This document shows positions 39,076-45,352 of a stretch of DNA of 45,352 nucleotides, piece by piece. The notes under the pieces were generated by a model that made no database searches, was not told the DNA's origin, and was given only the letters and a program-made list of their open reading frames with translations. Each line of letters begins with the position of its first letter. Position 1 is the first letter of the stretch. Location: positions 1 to 45,352 of the forward strand of contig JBBSPV010000031.1 of NCBI GenBank assembly GCA_038258425.1, written 5' to 3'. This DNA comes from DATLGB01 sp038258425 (GTDB lineage: Bacteria; Actinomycetota; Thermoleophilia; Solirubrobacterales; Solirubrobacteraceae). The translations under genes and the position numbers were made by a program.

Positions 39076-39090
39076 CGGGTCTAGGACCCG
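39076..39090 (-). other. Hairpin with the sodA stop codon in its loop
   Basis: CGGGTC and GACCCG form a perfect 6-bp stem. The 3-nt loop is the complement of CTA, overlapping the TAG stop of sodA. It sits between sodA and glcD and might attenuate read-through or protect the sodA 3' end. Confidence 0.35.
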
Positions 39091-39680
39091 AAGCGCCGGC
39101 CGACGACGTCCCAGTTGACGACGTTCCACCAGGCCTTGAGGTAGTCCGGGCGCTTGTTCTGGTACTTGAGGTAGTACGCGTGCTCCCAGACGTCGTTGCC
39201 GAGCAGCGGCGTGGCGCCGTCGAGCAGCGGCGAGTCCTGGTTCGCCGTGGCCACGAGCTCGAGCTGGTCGCCGCGCTTGACGAGCCAGGTCCAGCCCGAG
39301 CCGAACTGGCCCACGCCGTTGGCCTCGAACTGCGCCTTGAACTCGTCGAAGGAGCCGAACGTCGAGGTGATTGCGTCCGCGAGCGCGCCCGTGGGCTCGC
39401 CCCCAGCATCCGGGCCCATCGACTCCCAGAACAGCGAGTGGTTCGCGTGGCCGCCGCCGTTGTTGCGGAAGGCCTTCTGCTGGTCGTCGGGCAGCGAGGA
39501 GAGGTTCTGCAGCACCTCCTCGACCGCCTTGTCGGCCCAGTCGGTGCCCTCCACGGCGGCGTTGGCCTTGTCCACGTAGGCCTGATGGTGCTTGTCGTGA
39601 TGCAGCCGCATCGTCTCCTCGTCGATGTGCGGCTCCAGCGCGTCGTAGCCGTAGGGCAGCGGGGGGACTTCGAAGGCCAT
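39081..39680 (-). CDS. sodA: Superoxide dismutase (Fe/Mn family)
   Basis: A 199-aa protein of full family length. Metal ligands are visible: His27 region (MRLHHDKHHQAYVDKANAAV), NNGGGHANHSLFW, and the signature DVWEHAYYLKYQNKRPDYL with the Asp and His ligands. It converts superoxide to H2O2 and O2; Fe versus Mn cannot be fixed from sequence alone, but GGHANHSLFWESM is typical of Mn or cambialistic enzymes. ATG 39680 has GAGAGGAG about 7 nt upstream. It leads the glc/aceB genes on the same strand. Confidence 0.95.
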   Translation of the reverse strand: MAFEVPPLPYGYDALEPHIDEETMRLHHDKHHQAYVDKANAAVEGTDWADKAVEEVLQNLSSLPDDQQKAFRNNGGGHANHSLFWESMGPDAGGEPTGALADAITSTFGSFDEFKAQFEANGVGQFGSGWTWLVKRGDQLELVATANQDSPLLDGATPLLGNDVWEHAYYLKYQNKRPDYLKAWWNVVNWDVVGRRFGS

Positions 39681-39777
39681 GTGCGGCTCCTCTCGTCAGG
39701 GGTCGACCGGGTTCTAGCAGTCGCCGTACCCGCCCTGGTGGGCGCCCATCCCCACCCGTCGGGGCGGCCGTGCCAGA

Positions 39778-39783
39778 TAGGCT
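39778..39783 (+). promoter_or_regulatory. -10-like box for proS
   Basis: TAGGCT lies 11 nt before ATG 39795, predicting a leader of only a few nucleotides. It sits in the 114-nt divergent gap with sodA, where no strong minus-strand promoter was found (TAGAAC, complement of 39711-39716, is the best guess). Confidence 0.4.
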
Positions 39784-39794
39784 TGTGAGCAGGC

Positions 39795-41477
39795 ATGACC
39801 CGGCTCTCGCGCTACCTGCTCCCGACGGAGAAGCAGCCCCCGGCCGACGCCGAGGCCCTGTCGCACAAGCTGCTCGTGCGCGCCGGGCTGGCGCGCCAGC
39901 TGGGGGCAGGCCTGTGGACCTTCCTGCCCGCGGGCTGGCGCGTGCACGAGCGCGTGGTCGGCATCGTCCGGGAGGAGCTGGACGCCATCGGCGGCCAGGA
40001 GCTGCTCATGCCGGTGCTCAACCCGGCCGAGCCGTGGCGGCGCTCGGGCCGTTACGCGATCGACGAGCTGTTCAAGCTCTCCGACCGCAAGGGCTCGGAG
40101 CTCGTGCTCGCGTTGAGCGCCGAGGAAGCGGTCACCACCCATGTCGCCCAGCTCGTGCGCTCCTACCGCGACCTGCCGTTGATCCTCTACCACTTCCAGA
40201 CCAAGGAGCGCGACGAGCCGCGCCCGCGCGCCGGCCTGCTGCGCACACGCGAGTTCATCATGAAGGACGCCTACTCCTTCGACGTCGACCGCGAGGGCCT
40301 CGACGCAGCCTACGAGCTGCACCGCGGGGCCTACGCGCGCATCCTCGACCGCGCCGGCCTGCAGTGGTACGAGGTGGAATCCGACGTCGGGATGATGGGT
40401 GGCTTCGGCGCCCACGAGTACATGGCGCCGTGTCCCGCCGGCGAGAACGACGTCGCCCTCGCTCCGGGCTACTCGGCCAACGTCGAGATCGCGAGCGCCG
40501 ACGCCCAGTCCGTGCCGCTGCCGCCCCCGCTGGACGCCCCGGAGCCGGTGGCGACCCCCGGCGCGACGACGATCGCGGACCTCACGGCCGCCCTCGGCGT
40601 CCCCGAAGGCGCGTGCCTGAAGGCCTACCCCGTCGTCACGGAGCGGCGCGGCCTCGTGCTCGTGCTCGTGCGCGGCGACCATCGGATCAACGACATCAAG
40701 CTCACCAACGCGCTCGGCGAGGCCTTCCGGCCGGCGCGCGAGGATGAACTCGAGGCGATCGGGCCCGCCGGCTCGCTCGGGCCGGTCGGCGCGGGCGTGG
40801 CCGTGCTGCTCGACGCCGGCGTCGCGGCCGGGGGCTATGTGACGGGCGCCAACCGCCCGGACGAGCACCTGCGCGGGGTTCAGCCGGGCCGCGACTTCGC
40901 CTTCGAGGCCGTCGACGTCCGCCGCGTCGAGGCGGGCGACACCGTCGGCGGCGAGCCGATCCGGATCGAGCCCGCCATCGAGGTCGGCAACATCTTCAAG
41001 CTCGGCCACCGCTACTCCGAGCCGCTCGGGGCCACCGTGCTGGACGAGACGGGTGCCACGCGGACGCTCTGGATGGGCTCCTACGGCATCGGCCCGGCGC
41101 GCATCATGGCCGCCGCCGTCGAGCAGCACGCGGACGACCGCGGCATCTCGTGGCCCCGGTCGCTCGCCCCGTGGGACGTCGAGCTCGTCGGCCTCGGCAA
41201 GGCCGGCACGGACGAGCGCGCGCTCGCAGAGCGCCTCTACGGCGAGCTCGCCGCCGAGGGGCTGCGGGTGCTCTATGACGACCGGGAGGACGCCGGGCCG
41301 GGCAGCAAGTTCTCCGACGCCGAGCTGCTGGGCTGCCCGCTGCGGCTGACCGTCGGGCGGCGCACGCTGGAGGCGGGGGAGCTCGAGGCCCAGGCGCGCC
41401 GCGGCCGCGAGGACCATGCGCTGCCGCTCGCCACGGCCGCGACGGCGGCCCGCGAGCTCTGGGAGAGGCTCCCGTGA
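39795..41477 (+). CDS. proS: Prolyl-tRNA synthetase (bacterial type with editing insertion)
   Basis: A 560-aa class II synthetase. Motif 2 region RAGLLRTREFIMKDAYSFD, then the INS editing domain (about 225-385) inserted before motif 3, as in bacterial ProRS, then motif 3 MGSYGIGPARIMAAAVEQ and the anticodon-binding domain (about 450-560). It charges tRNA-Pro. It is the usual end of the uppS-cdsA-dxr-rseP-ispG-proS order. The stop overlaps the next gene (GTGA). Confidence 0.95.
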   Translation: MTRLSRYLLPTEKQPPADAEALSHKLLVRAGLARQLGAGLWTFLPAGWRVHERVVGIVREELDAIGGQELLMPVLNPAEPWRRSGRYAIDELFKLSDRKGSELVLALSAEEAVTTHVAQLVRSYRDLPLILYHFQTKERDEPRPRAGLLRTREFIMKDAYSFDVDREGLDAAYELHRGAYARILDRAGLQWYEVESDVGMMGGFGAHEYMAPCPAGENDVALAPGYSANVEIASADAQSVPLPPPLDAPEPVATPGATTIADLTAALGVPEGACLKAYPVVTERRGLVLVLVRGDHRINDIKLTNALGEAFRPAREDELEAIGPAGSLGPVGAGVAVLLDAGVAAGGYVTGANRPDEHLRGVQPGRDFAFEAVDVRRVEAGDTVGGEPIRIEPAIEVGNIFKLGHRYSEPLGATVLDETGATRTLWMGSYGIGPARIMAAAVEQHADDRGISWPRSLAPWDVELVGLGKAGTDERALAERLYGELAAEGLRVLYDDREDAGPGSKFSDAELLGCPLRLTVGRRTLEAGELEAQARRGREDHALPLATAATAARELWERLP

Positions 41478-42148
41478 CGCCCACGGCGCGCGAGCGCGTC
41501 CAGGATGCCCGCGACACCGCCCGCGAGCTGTGGGAGAAGCCGCGCCTGACCTTCCGGCGCATCTCCGGCCTGGACCGGTCGGGGCCGCCGCCCCCGCAGA
41601 CCCTGGCGGGCGCGCCGCTGAACCCGTGGACGCTGCCGAACGCCATCGGCTTCCTGCGCCTCGCGCTGATCCCGGTCTTCGTGATCGTCGCCCTCGGCCA
41701 GGACGGCAGTGGCTTCTGGCCGGCCTTCCTGTTCGCCTTCATCGCCTGGTCGGACTACGCGGACGGCATCGCCGCGCGCGTCACGGGCCAGTACTCGCGG
41801 CTCGGCACGCTCCTGGATCCGATCACGGACCGGCTGCTGATCCTGTCGGGCGTCGTGGTCTGCTGGGGGTTCGACCTGCTGCCCCGCTGGGCGCTCGCGG
41901 TCCTCCTCGCGCGCGAGGTGGCGATGCTCGGCCTTGCCCGCTACGGCCTGCGGCAGGGCGTCGACGTGCACATCAACTGGCCCGGCCGGCTCGCCGTCTG
42001 GCCGGTGATGGCCGCGGTCTTCGCGGGGCTCGTGGAGCTCTTCACCGCGGGCGAGGTGCTGCTCTACGTCGGCGTCGGGCTGTCCCTGCTGTCGTTCGCG
42101 CTGTACGCCCAGCTCGGGTTCGCGAGCCGCCGGCAAGTCTCAAGCTGA
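41474..42148 (+). CDS. pgsA: CDP-alcohol phosphatidyltransferase (PgsA-like)
   Basis: A 224-aa membrane protein. A soluble N-terminal stretch of ~50 aa precedes the CDP-alcohol signature DG-x2-AR-x8-G-x3-D-x3-D, here DYADGIAARVTGQYSRLG followed by TLLDPITDR. Four to six membrane helices. It uses CDP-diacylglycerol from CdsA and a small alcohol, most probably glycerol 3-phosphate, to make a phospholipid headgroup precursor; the acceptor is inferred. GTG start overlaps proS by 4 nt. Confidence 0.87.
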   Translation: MTPTARERVQDARDTARELWEKPRLTFRRISGLDRSGPPPPQTLAGAPLNPWTLPNAIGFLRLALIPVFVIVALGQDGSGFWPAFLFAFIAWSDYADGIAARVTGQYSRLGTLLDPITDRLLILSGVVVCWGFDLLPRWALAVLLAREVAMLGLARYGLRQGVDVHINWPGRLAVWPVMAAVFAGLVELFTAGEVLLYVGVGLSLLSFALYAQLGFASRRQVSS

Positions 42149-42163
42149 GGTCGACCCCTCTGG

Positions 42164-42169
42164 TATGCT
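42164..42169 (+). promoter_or_regulatory. -10-like box for the RsiG-like gene
   Basis: TATGCT, the best -10 match in the window, lies 6 nt before ATG 42176. The mRNA should start at or next to the ATG. Confidence 0.55.
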
Positions 42170-42175
42170 CACGCG

Positions 42176-42436
42176 ATGAGCATGGACACCTTCCCGGACC
42201 TGGGCTCCCTGTCGGATCAGGAGCTCAAGGACCTCATCGGGCAGTTGACGGAGGACGAGCAGGAGGTCTCCTACAAGCGGCGCATCCTGCACGGGAAGAT
42301 CGACATCCTGCGCGCCGAGCTCGTCAACCGCCTGCGCAAGAAGCACGAGACGGGCGAGGACGTCATGTCCTACGCGGACGTCGAGCGCCTCACGGACATC
42401 CTCGCGGGCCGCTCCGCGACCCCCGGCCCCGAGTAG
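42176..42436 (+). CDS. RsiG-like small protein with a c-di-GMP-binding-type motif
   Basis: An 86-aa, mostly helical, charged protein. Residues 28-43 carry E28-x3-S32-x2-R35-x3-H39-x3-D43. This is the spacing of E-x3-S-x2-R-x3-Q-x3-D, the c-di-GMP-binding motif of the Streptomyces anti-sigma factor RsiG, with His in place of Gln. Streptomyces RsiG has two copies; single-motif homologues from deep-branching actinobacteria such as Rubrobacter are known to act as dimers. The rest (LRAELVNRLRKKHETGEDVM) suggests a helical hairpin. No WhiG-type sigma gene is in the window. It lies between pgsA and the FHA and FtsR-like genes. Binding to c-di-GMP or a sigma factor is inference. Confidence 0.7.
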   Translation: MSMDTFPDLGSLSDQELKDLIGQLTEDEQEVSYKRRILHGKIDILRAELVNRLRKKHETGEDVMSYADVERLTDILAGRSATPGPE

Positions 42437-42446
42437 GCGTCCACCG

Positions 42447-42920
42447 GTGGCCCACCACTGCCCCGAGTGCGGCTTCGTCAACGCCGACGGCGCCCACTAC
42501 TGCTCGCGCTGCGGGGCCTTCATCGGTGCGCCGGAGCCCAAGCCGGCGCAGTCGACGACCGCGACCTACGTCATCGACGAGCGCACGGGCGAGCTGCGGC
42601 CCGTGGACGTCGAGACCGTCGCCTCCGGCGGCGGGGCGCTCGTCATCCGCACGGGCGGCGGCCGGGTGGGCGAGTCCTTCCCCCTGCGCGGCGACCGTGT
42701 GACCATCGGCCGCAGCCCGGCGGCCGGGGTGTTCCTCGACGACGTGACGGTCTCGCGCGACCACGCGGTGCTCGTCCACCGCCAGGGCGCCTGGCACCTC
42801 GACGACTCCGGCTCGCTCAACGGCACCTACGTCAACCGCCAGCGCATCGAGTCCCACCGGCTCGAGGACGGCGACGAGGTCCAGGTCGGCAAGTACAAGC
42901 TGACCTACCTGGCCGGCTAG
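42447..42920 (+). CDS. FHA-domain protein with N-terminal zinc ribbon (GarA/OdhI-like)
   Basis: A 157-aa protein. A zinc ribbon uses Cys5, Cys8, Cys19 and Cys22. A linker with a threonine cluster (S36-T37-T38-A-T40) precedes the FHA domain (about 73-157) with core residues TIGRSP, VSRDHA and GSLNGTYVN for phospho-threonine binding. The linker Thr pair is placed like the phosphorylated Thr pair of GarA/OdhI, which folds back on the FHA domain to switch off control of 2-oxoglutarate metabolism; GarA lacks this zinc ribbon. GTG start 10 nt after the RsiG-like gene; the FtsR-like gene follows after 2 nt. Confidence 0.88.
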   Translation: MAHHCPECGFVNADGAHYCSRCGAFIGAPEPKPAQSTTATYVIDERTGELRPVDVETVASGGGALVIRTGGGRVGESFPLRGDRVTIGRSPAAGVFLDDVTVSRDHAVLVHRQGAWHLDDSGSLNGTYVNRQRIESHRLEDGDEVQVGKYKLTYLAG

Positions 42921-42922
42921 CG

Positions 42923-43702
42923 ATGGCCGTCGAGCCTGAGCCCGAGGCCGTCGCGGCGCCCCGCAGCGCGGCCAAGGCGCTGACCATCGGCGCCGTGGTC
43001 AAGGCGTTGGGTCCCGAGTTCCCGGACATCTCGATCTCCAAGGTCCGCTACCTCGAGGACAAGAAGCTGCTGGCCCCGCGGCGGACGCCGGGCGGCTACC
43101 GGCTCTACTCCGTCGACGACGTCGCCCGGCTGCGGACCATCCTGCGGCTGCAGCGCGACGAGTTCCTGCCCCTGCGGGTCATCCGCCAGGAGCTCGCGCG
43201 CGGGCGCAGCGAGGGAGAGGACGCCCCGGCCGCTCCGGGGCCGGGCCAGGTCCGCGACGGGCGAGGAGGCGCTCCGCGCCGGGCCGGGACGTCCGTCCGC
43301 GAGACGGCCGCCGGCGTGTCGCTCGACGAGCTGCTGGAGACGACGGGCGCGACGCGGGCGCTCGTGTCCGAGCTCGAGGACTTCGGGCTGCTGCGCAAGC
43401 CGGCGGTCGGCGCGGGCGCGCCCGCGCGGACCTACGACGACACGGACCGCGAGATCGTCCGAGCGTGCGCCGAGCTCGGCCGCTACGGCCTCGGCGGCCG
43501 CAACCTGCGGGTGTTCAAGTCCTCCGCCGACCGCGAGGCCGGCCTGCTGCAGCAGCTGCTGGCCCCCTCGCTGCGCTCGCGCAACCCCGAGCGGCGGCGC
43601 GACGCGGTCGACACGCTGGAGAACCTCGCGACCGTCGCCTCGCACCTCGAGCATCTGCTGCTCGTGGCCAACCTGCGCCGGATCGTGCGGTCGGGCGCAT
43701 GA
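42923..43702 (+). CDS. ftsR: MerR-family regulator, FtsR-like
   Basis: A 259-aa protein. N-terminal MerR winged helix (about 20-90) with LTIGAVVKALGPEFPDISIS, then KVRYLEDKKLLAPRRTPGGY, the usual FtsR opening. A second helical region (about 130-259) resembles another MerR-like helix set (VSLDELLETTGATRALVSEL, FGLLRKP). In Corynebacterium and Mycobacterium FtsR lies next to garA/odhI and activates ftsZ and other growth genes. The garA-like neighbour here supports the call. Stop overlaps apt (ATGA). Confidence 0.82.
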   Translation: MAVEPEPEAVAAPRSAAKALTIGAVVKALGPEFPDISISKVRYLEDKKLLAPRRTPGGYRLYSVDDVARLRTILRLQRDEFLPLRVIRQELARGRSEGEDAPAAPGPGQVRDGRGGAPRRAGTSVRETAAGVSLDELLETTGATRALVSELEDFGLLRKPAVGAGAPARTYDDTDREIVRACAELGRYGLGGRNLRVFKSSADREAGLLQQLLAPSLRSRNPERRRDAVDTLENLATVASHLEHLLLVANLRRIVRSGA

Positions 43703-44226
43703 GCGAGGCCCTGCGCGCGCACATCCGCGACATCCCGGACTACCCGAAGCCCGGCATCCTCTTCAAGGACATCACCCCGCTGCTGCTCGAGCCGGCCGCG
43801 CTCGATGAGGCGGTCGAGGCGCTGGCCGCCTGGTCGGCGCCCCGGAGGGTCGAGCTCGTGGTCGCCGCGGAGGCGCGCGGGTTCATCCTCGGCGGCGCGC
43901 TCGCGCGCGCCCTCGGCGCGGGTTTCGTCCCGGCCCGCAAGCCGGGCAAGCTCCCGCACGACACGATCTCGGCCGAGTACATCCTCGAGTACGGCGTCGA
44001 CGCGCTCGAGATGCACGCCGACGCGCTCTCCAACGGGGCGCGCGTGCTCGTCCACGACGACCTGCTCGCCACGGGCGGGACGGCGCGGGCGCTGTGCGAC
44101 CTCGTCGCCGGCCGCGGCGCCGAGGTCGTGGGCTGCGCCTTCCTCGTCGAGCTCGGGTTCCTCTGCGGGCGCGAGCGCCTCGAGGGCTTCGACGTCCACA
44201 CGCTGATCCGCTACGACGGCGAGTGA
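43699..44226 (+). CDS. apt: Adenine phosphoribosyltransferase
   Basis: A 175-aa protein of family length. Start IRDIPDYPKPGILFKDITPL, middle VVAAEARGFILGGALARALG and PARKPGKLPHDT, then the PRPP-binding motif VLVHDDLLATGGTA. It salvages adenine to AMP with PRPP in the cytoplasm. ATG start overlaps the ftsR-like stop by 4 nt and the SRPBCC gene follows with a 4-nt overlap. Confidence 0.95.
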   Translation: MSEALRAHIRDIPDYPKPGILFKDITPLLLEPAALDEAVEALAAWSAPRRVELVVAAEARGFILGGALARALGAGFVPARKPGKLPHDTISAEYILEYGVDALEMHADALSNGARVLVHDDLLATGGTARALCDLVAGRGAEVVGCAFLVELGFLCGRERLEGFDVHTLIRYDGE

Positions 44227-44663
44227 CCGGCCGGCGTACGCGCGTGCTCGCCGCGCCGCGCGAGCGCGTGTGGTGCGTCGTCGCCGACCCGTGGCACGAG
44301 CCGCGCTGGTGGCCGCGCGTCGAGCGCGTCGAGGCGGTCTCCCCGCAGGGCTGGACGTCCGTGCTGCGCTCGCGACGCGACACGCTCGTGCGCGTGGACT
44401 GGGTCGTCGAGGCGTCGCGGCGGCCGGCGGAGCGGCGCTGGGCGCAGGAGGTCGCCGGCACGGCGTTCGAGCGCATCTTCACGCGCAACGCCGTGCGGGT
44501 CGGGCTCGAGCCGGCGCCGGGCGGGACGGCCGTCTCGCTCGAGCTCGACCAGGACGTGCGCGGGTGGGCGCGGGTTGCCCCGTTCATCCTGCGGCGGGCG
44601 ATGCGGCGCCAGCTCGACCTCGCTCTGGACGGCCTTGCCGAGGCGGTCGAGGGGCGCGGGTAG
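44223..44663 (+). CDS. SRPBCC (START-like) family protein
   Basis: A 146-aa single-domain protein. The opening RTRVLAAPRERVWCVVADPW followed by HEPRWWPRVERVEAV is typical of the SRPBCC/polyketide-cyclase fold, a hydrophobic ligand-binding pocket. A long C-terminal helix (about 122-146) closes the fold. Ligand unknown. It is translationally coupled to apt (GTGA) and is the last gene of the pgsA-to-here run, followed by a strong hairpin. Confidence 0.8.
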   Translation: MTGRRTRVLAAPRERVWCVVADPWHEPRWWPRVERVEAVSPQGWTSVLRSRRDTLVRVDWVVEASRRPAERRWAQEVAGTAFERIFTRNAVRVGLEPAPGGTAVSLELDQDVRGWARVAPFILRRAMRRQLDLALDGLAEAVEGRG

Positions 44664-44670
44664 TGAGCTG

Positions 44671-44707
44671 CCGCACGAACCTCGTTCCGGCGGCGAGTTT
44701 CGTGCGG
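44671..44707. terminator. Long near-perfect hairpin between convergent genes
   Basis: CCGCACGAA (44671-44679) pairs with TTCGTGCGG (44699-44707), and inside, CTCG pairs with CGAG after one mismatch, leaving a 9-nt loop. It starts 7 nt after the SRPBCC stop. This is the strongest stem-loop in the window and probably a bidirectional terminator. Confidence 0.6.
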
Positions 44708-44767
44708 AACCCCGGCGACGGGAGCTGGCGGAGGACGCCCGGGACGGGACCGATCAGGCGCGGCGCG

Positions 44768-45352
44768 TCAGCCCGAGCCCTGGGACGGCACCTTGCCGCC
44801 GAGCAGGACCGGGCCGGGTTGCGTAGCCTTCTCCTGGGTCTCGCGGCTGACCACGACATTCTTCGCGGCTCCGAGCCACTTCGCGAACTTCGCCTGGTCC
44901 GCCTGGCGGGGGCCCGAGACGCCGAGCTTGCCGTTGGTCCCGACGGGCGCGGCGAAGCCGAGCCGGTGCGGTGCGCCGCCGCCGGTCAGCCAGACAGCGT
45001 AGGCGTCGCCCGAGCCGTTGCGCGGGACGTTGGTGGCCTGGACCGTGAAGGCGATCTGCGAGTCCTGGCCGGCGAAGAGGACCATGGCGCCCTTCGCTCG
45101 CCCGCCCGTGGGGGAGGTGAGGGCGATCTGGCCCAGGGGCTGGAAGGTCGGTGTCGCCGTGGCGGTGACCGTGGCCGTGGTGGTGGCGGAGGAGGCGGCC
45201 TGGGTGGAGCCGCCCGGGGCGTCGTCCCCGCGGGTCACCAGCCAGGCGACGACCGCGACGAGCACGATCGCGAGCGCGCCGAGCAGCAGCGCCCCGCCGA
45301 GGCGGCTCGAGCGGCCGGGGCCGCTCAGGGGTCCCGGCGCGGGCCCGTCGTC
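44768..45352 (-). CDS. Membrane-anchored protein with an anti-sigma-K-like C-terminal domain, 5' end outside window
   Basis: The frame is open to the right edge, so the N-terminus lies beyond the window. Visible parts: a Pro/Gly-rich cytoplasmic stretch, one membrane helix (RLGGALLLGALAIVLVAVVA then WLVT), a Thr/Ala-rich linker, and an external beta domain with FTVQATNVPRNGSGDAYAVW and LTGGGAPHRLGF. This resembles the external domain of RskA-like anti-sigma factors (Y-x-V-W-L), seen by eye only. Without the cytoplasmic part, sigma-binding cannot be judged. GTG 45265 lies within the membrane helix and is not the real start. Confidence 0.7.
   Translation of the reverse strand, partial: DDGPAPGPLSGPGRSSRLGGALLLGALAIVLVAVVAWLVTRGDDAPGGSTQAASSATTTATVTATATPTFQPLGQIALTSPTGGRAKGAMVLFAGQDSQIAFTVQATNVPRNGSGDAYAVWLTGGGAPHRLGFAAPVGTNGKLGVSGPRQADQAKFAKWLGAAKNVVVSRETQEKATQPGPVLLGGKVPSQGSG

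Noticed and set aside
1..45352. CRISPR arrays, tRNA or rRNA genes, insertion sequences, phage genes
   Set aside because: No regularly spaced repeats, cloverleaf-like segments, transposase or integrase motifs were recognised on either strand.

Overview
The window is very GC-rich, densely packed bacterial DNA with overlapping stop/start codons (ATGA, GTGA). Gene content points to an actinobacterium: SepF, a MerR regulator of the FtsR type, an FHA protein of the GarA type, a DUF6328-like membrane protein, an RsiG-like small protein and non-mevalonate isoprenoid genes. The gene style suggests class Thermoleophilia (Solirubrobacterales and relatives); that placement is inference. No rRNA, tRNA, CRISPR array, transposase or integrase was seen.

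Layout. 1-3.4 kb: end of a polysaccharide deacetylase, a membrane-anchored PQQ-like beta-propeller protein and a CCA-transferase-family nucleotidyltransferase. 3.4-8.1 kb: division/envelope cluster pgeF - yggS (frameshifted) - sepF - proC - yggT - lspA - rluD. 8.1-12.0 kb: rpsB - tsf - pyrH - frr - uppS. This cluster normally continues into cdsA, but about 12 kb of accessory genes intervene (12.0-24.0 kb): a two-propeller lipoprotein, a lipoprotein/ABC (two ATPases, one large FtsX-type permease) operon diverging from a two-component system, and two glycosyltransferases. 24.0-31.7 kb: the interrupted cluster resumes with cdsA - DUF6328-like - dxr - rseP, an acyl-CoA ligase, a DsbA-fold protein and ispG. 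31.8-33.5 kb: a TPR fragment, a decayed receiver-like remnant and a pair of related uncharacterised proteins. 33.7-39.7 kb (minus strand): sodA - glcD - glcE - glcF - aceB, a glycolate-to-malate operon. 39.8-44.7 kb: proS - pgsA - RsiG-like - FHA - ftsR-like - apt - SRPBCC. The right edge holds the C-terminal part of a membrane-anchored protein.

How the genes work together. Most of the window is core translation, phospholipid and isoprenoid synthesis and membrane proteolysis. The glc/aceB operon would oxidise glycolate to glyoxylate and condense it with acetyl-CoA to malate. The accessory island looks like an envelope sensing/export module with surface-glycan enzymes.

Three points deserve attention. 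First, a TAnnnT -10-like box recurs 6-9 nt before many start codons, which implies widespread leaderless mRNAs and was used here to choose starts. Second, an 86-aa protein at 42.2 kb carries the spacing of the c-di-GMP-binding motif of the anti-sigma factor RsiG, next to division-linked regulators. Third, yggS carries a clear one-base frameshift.
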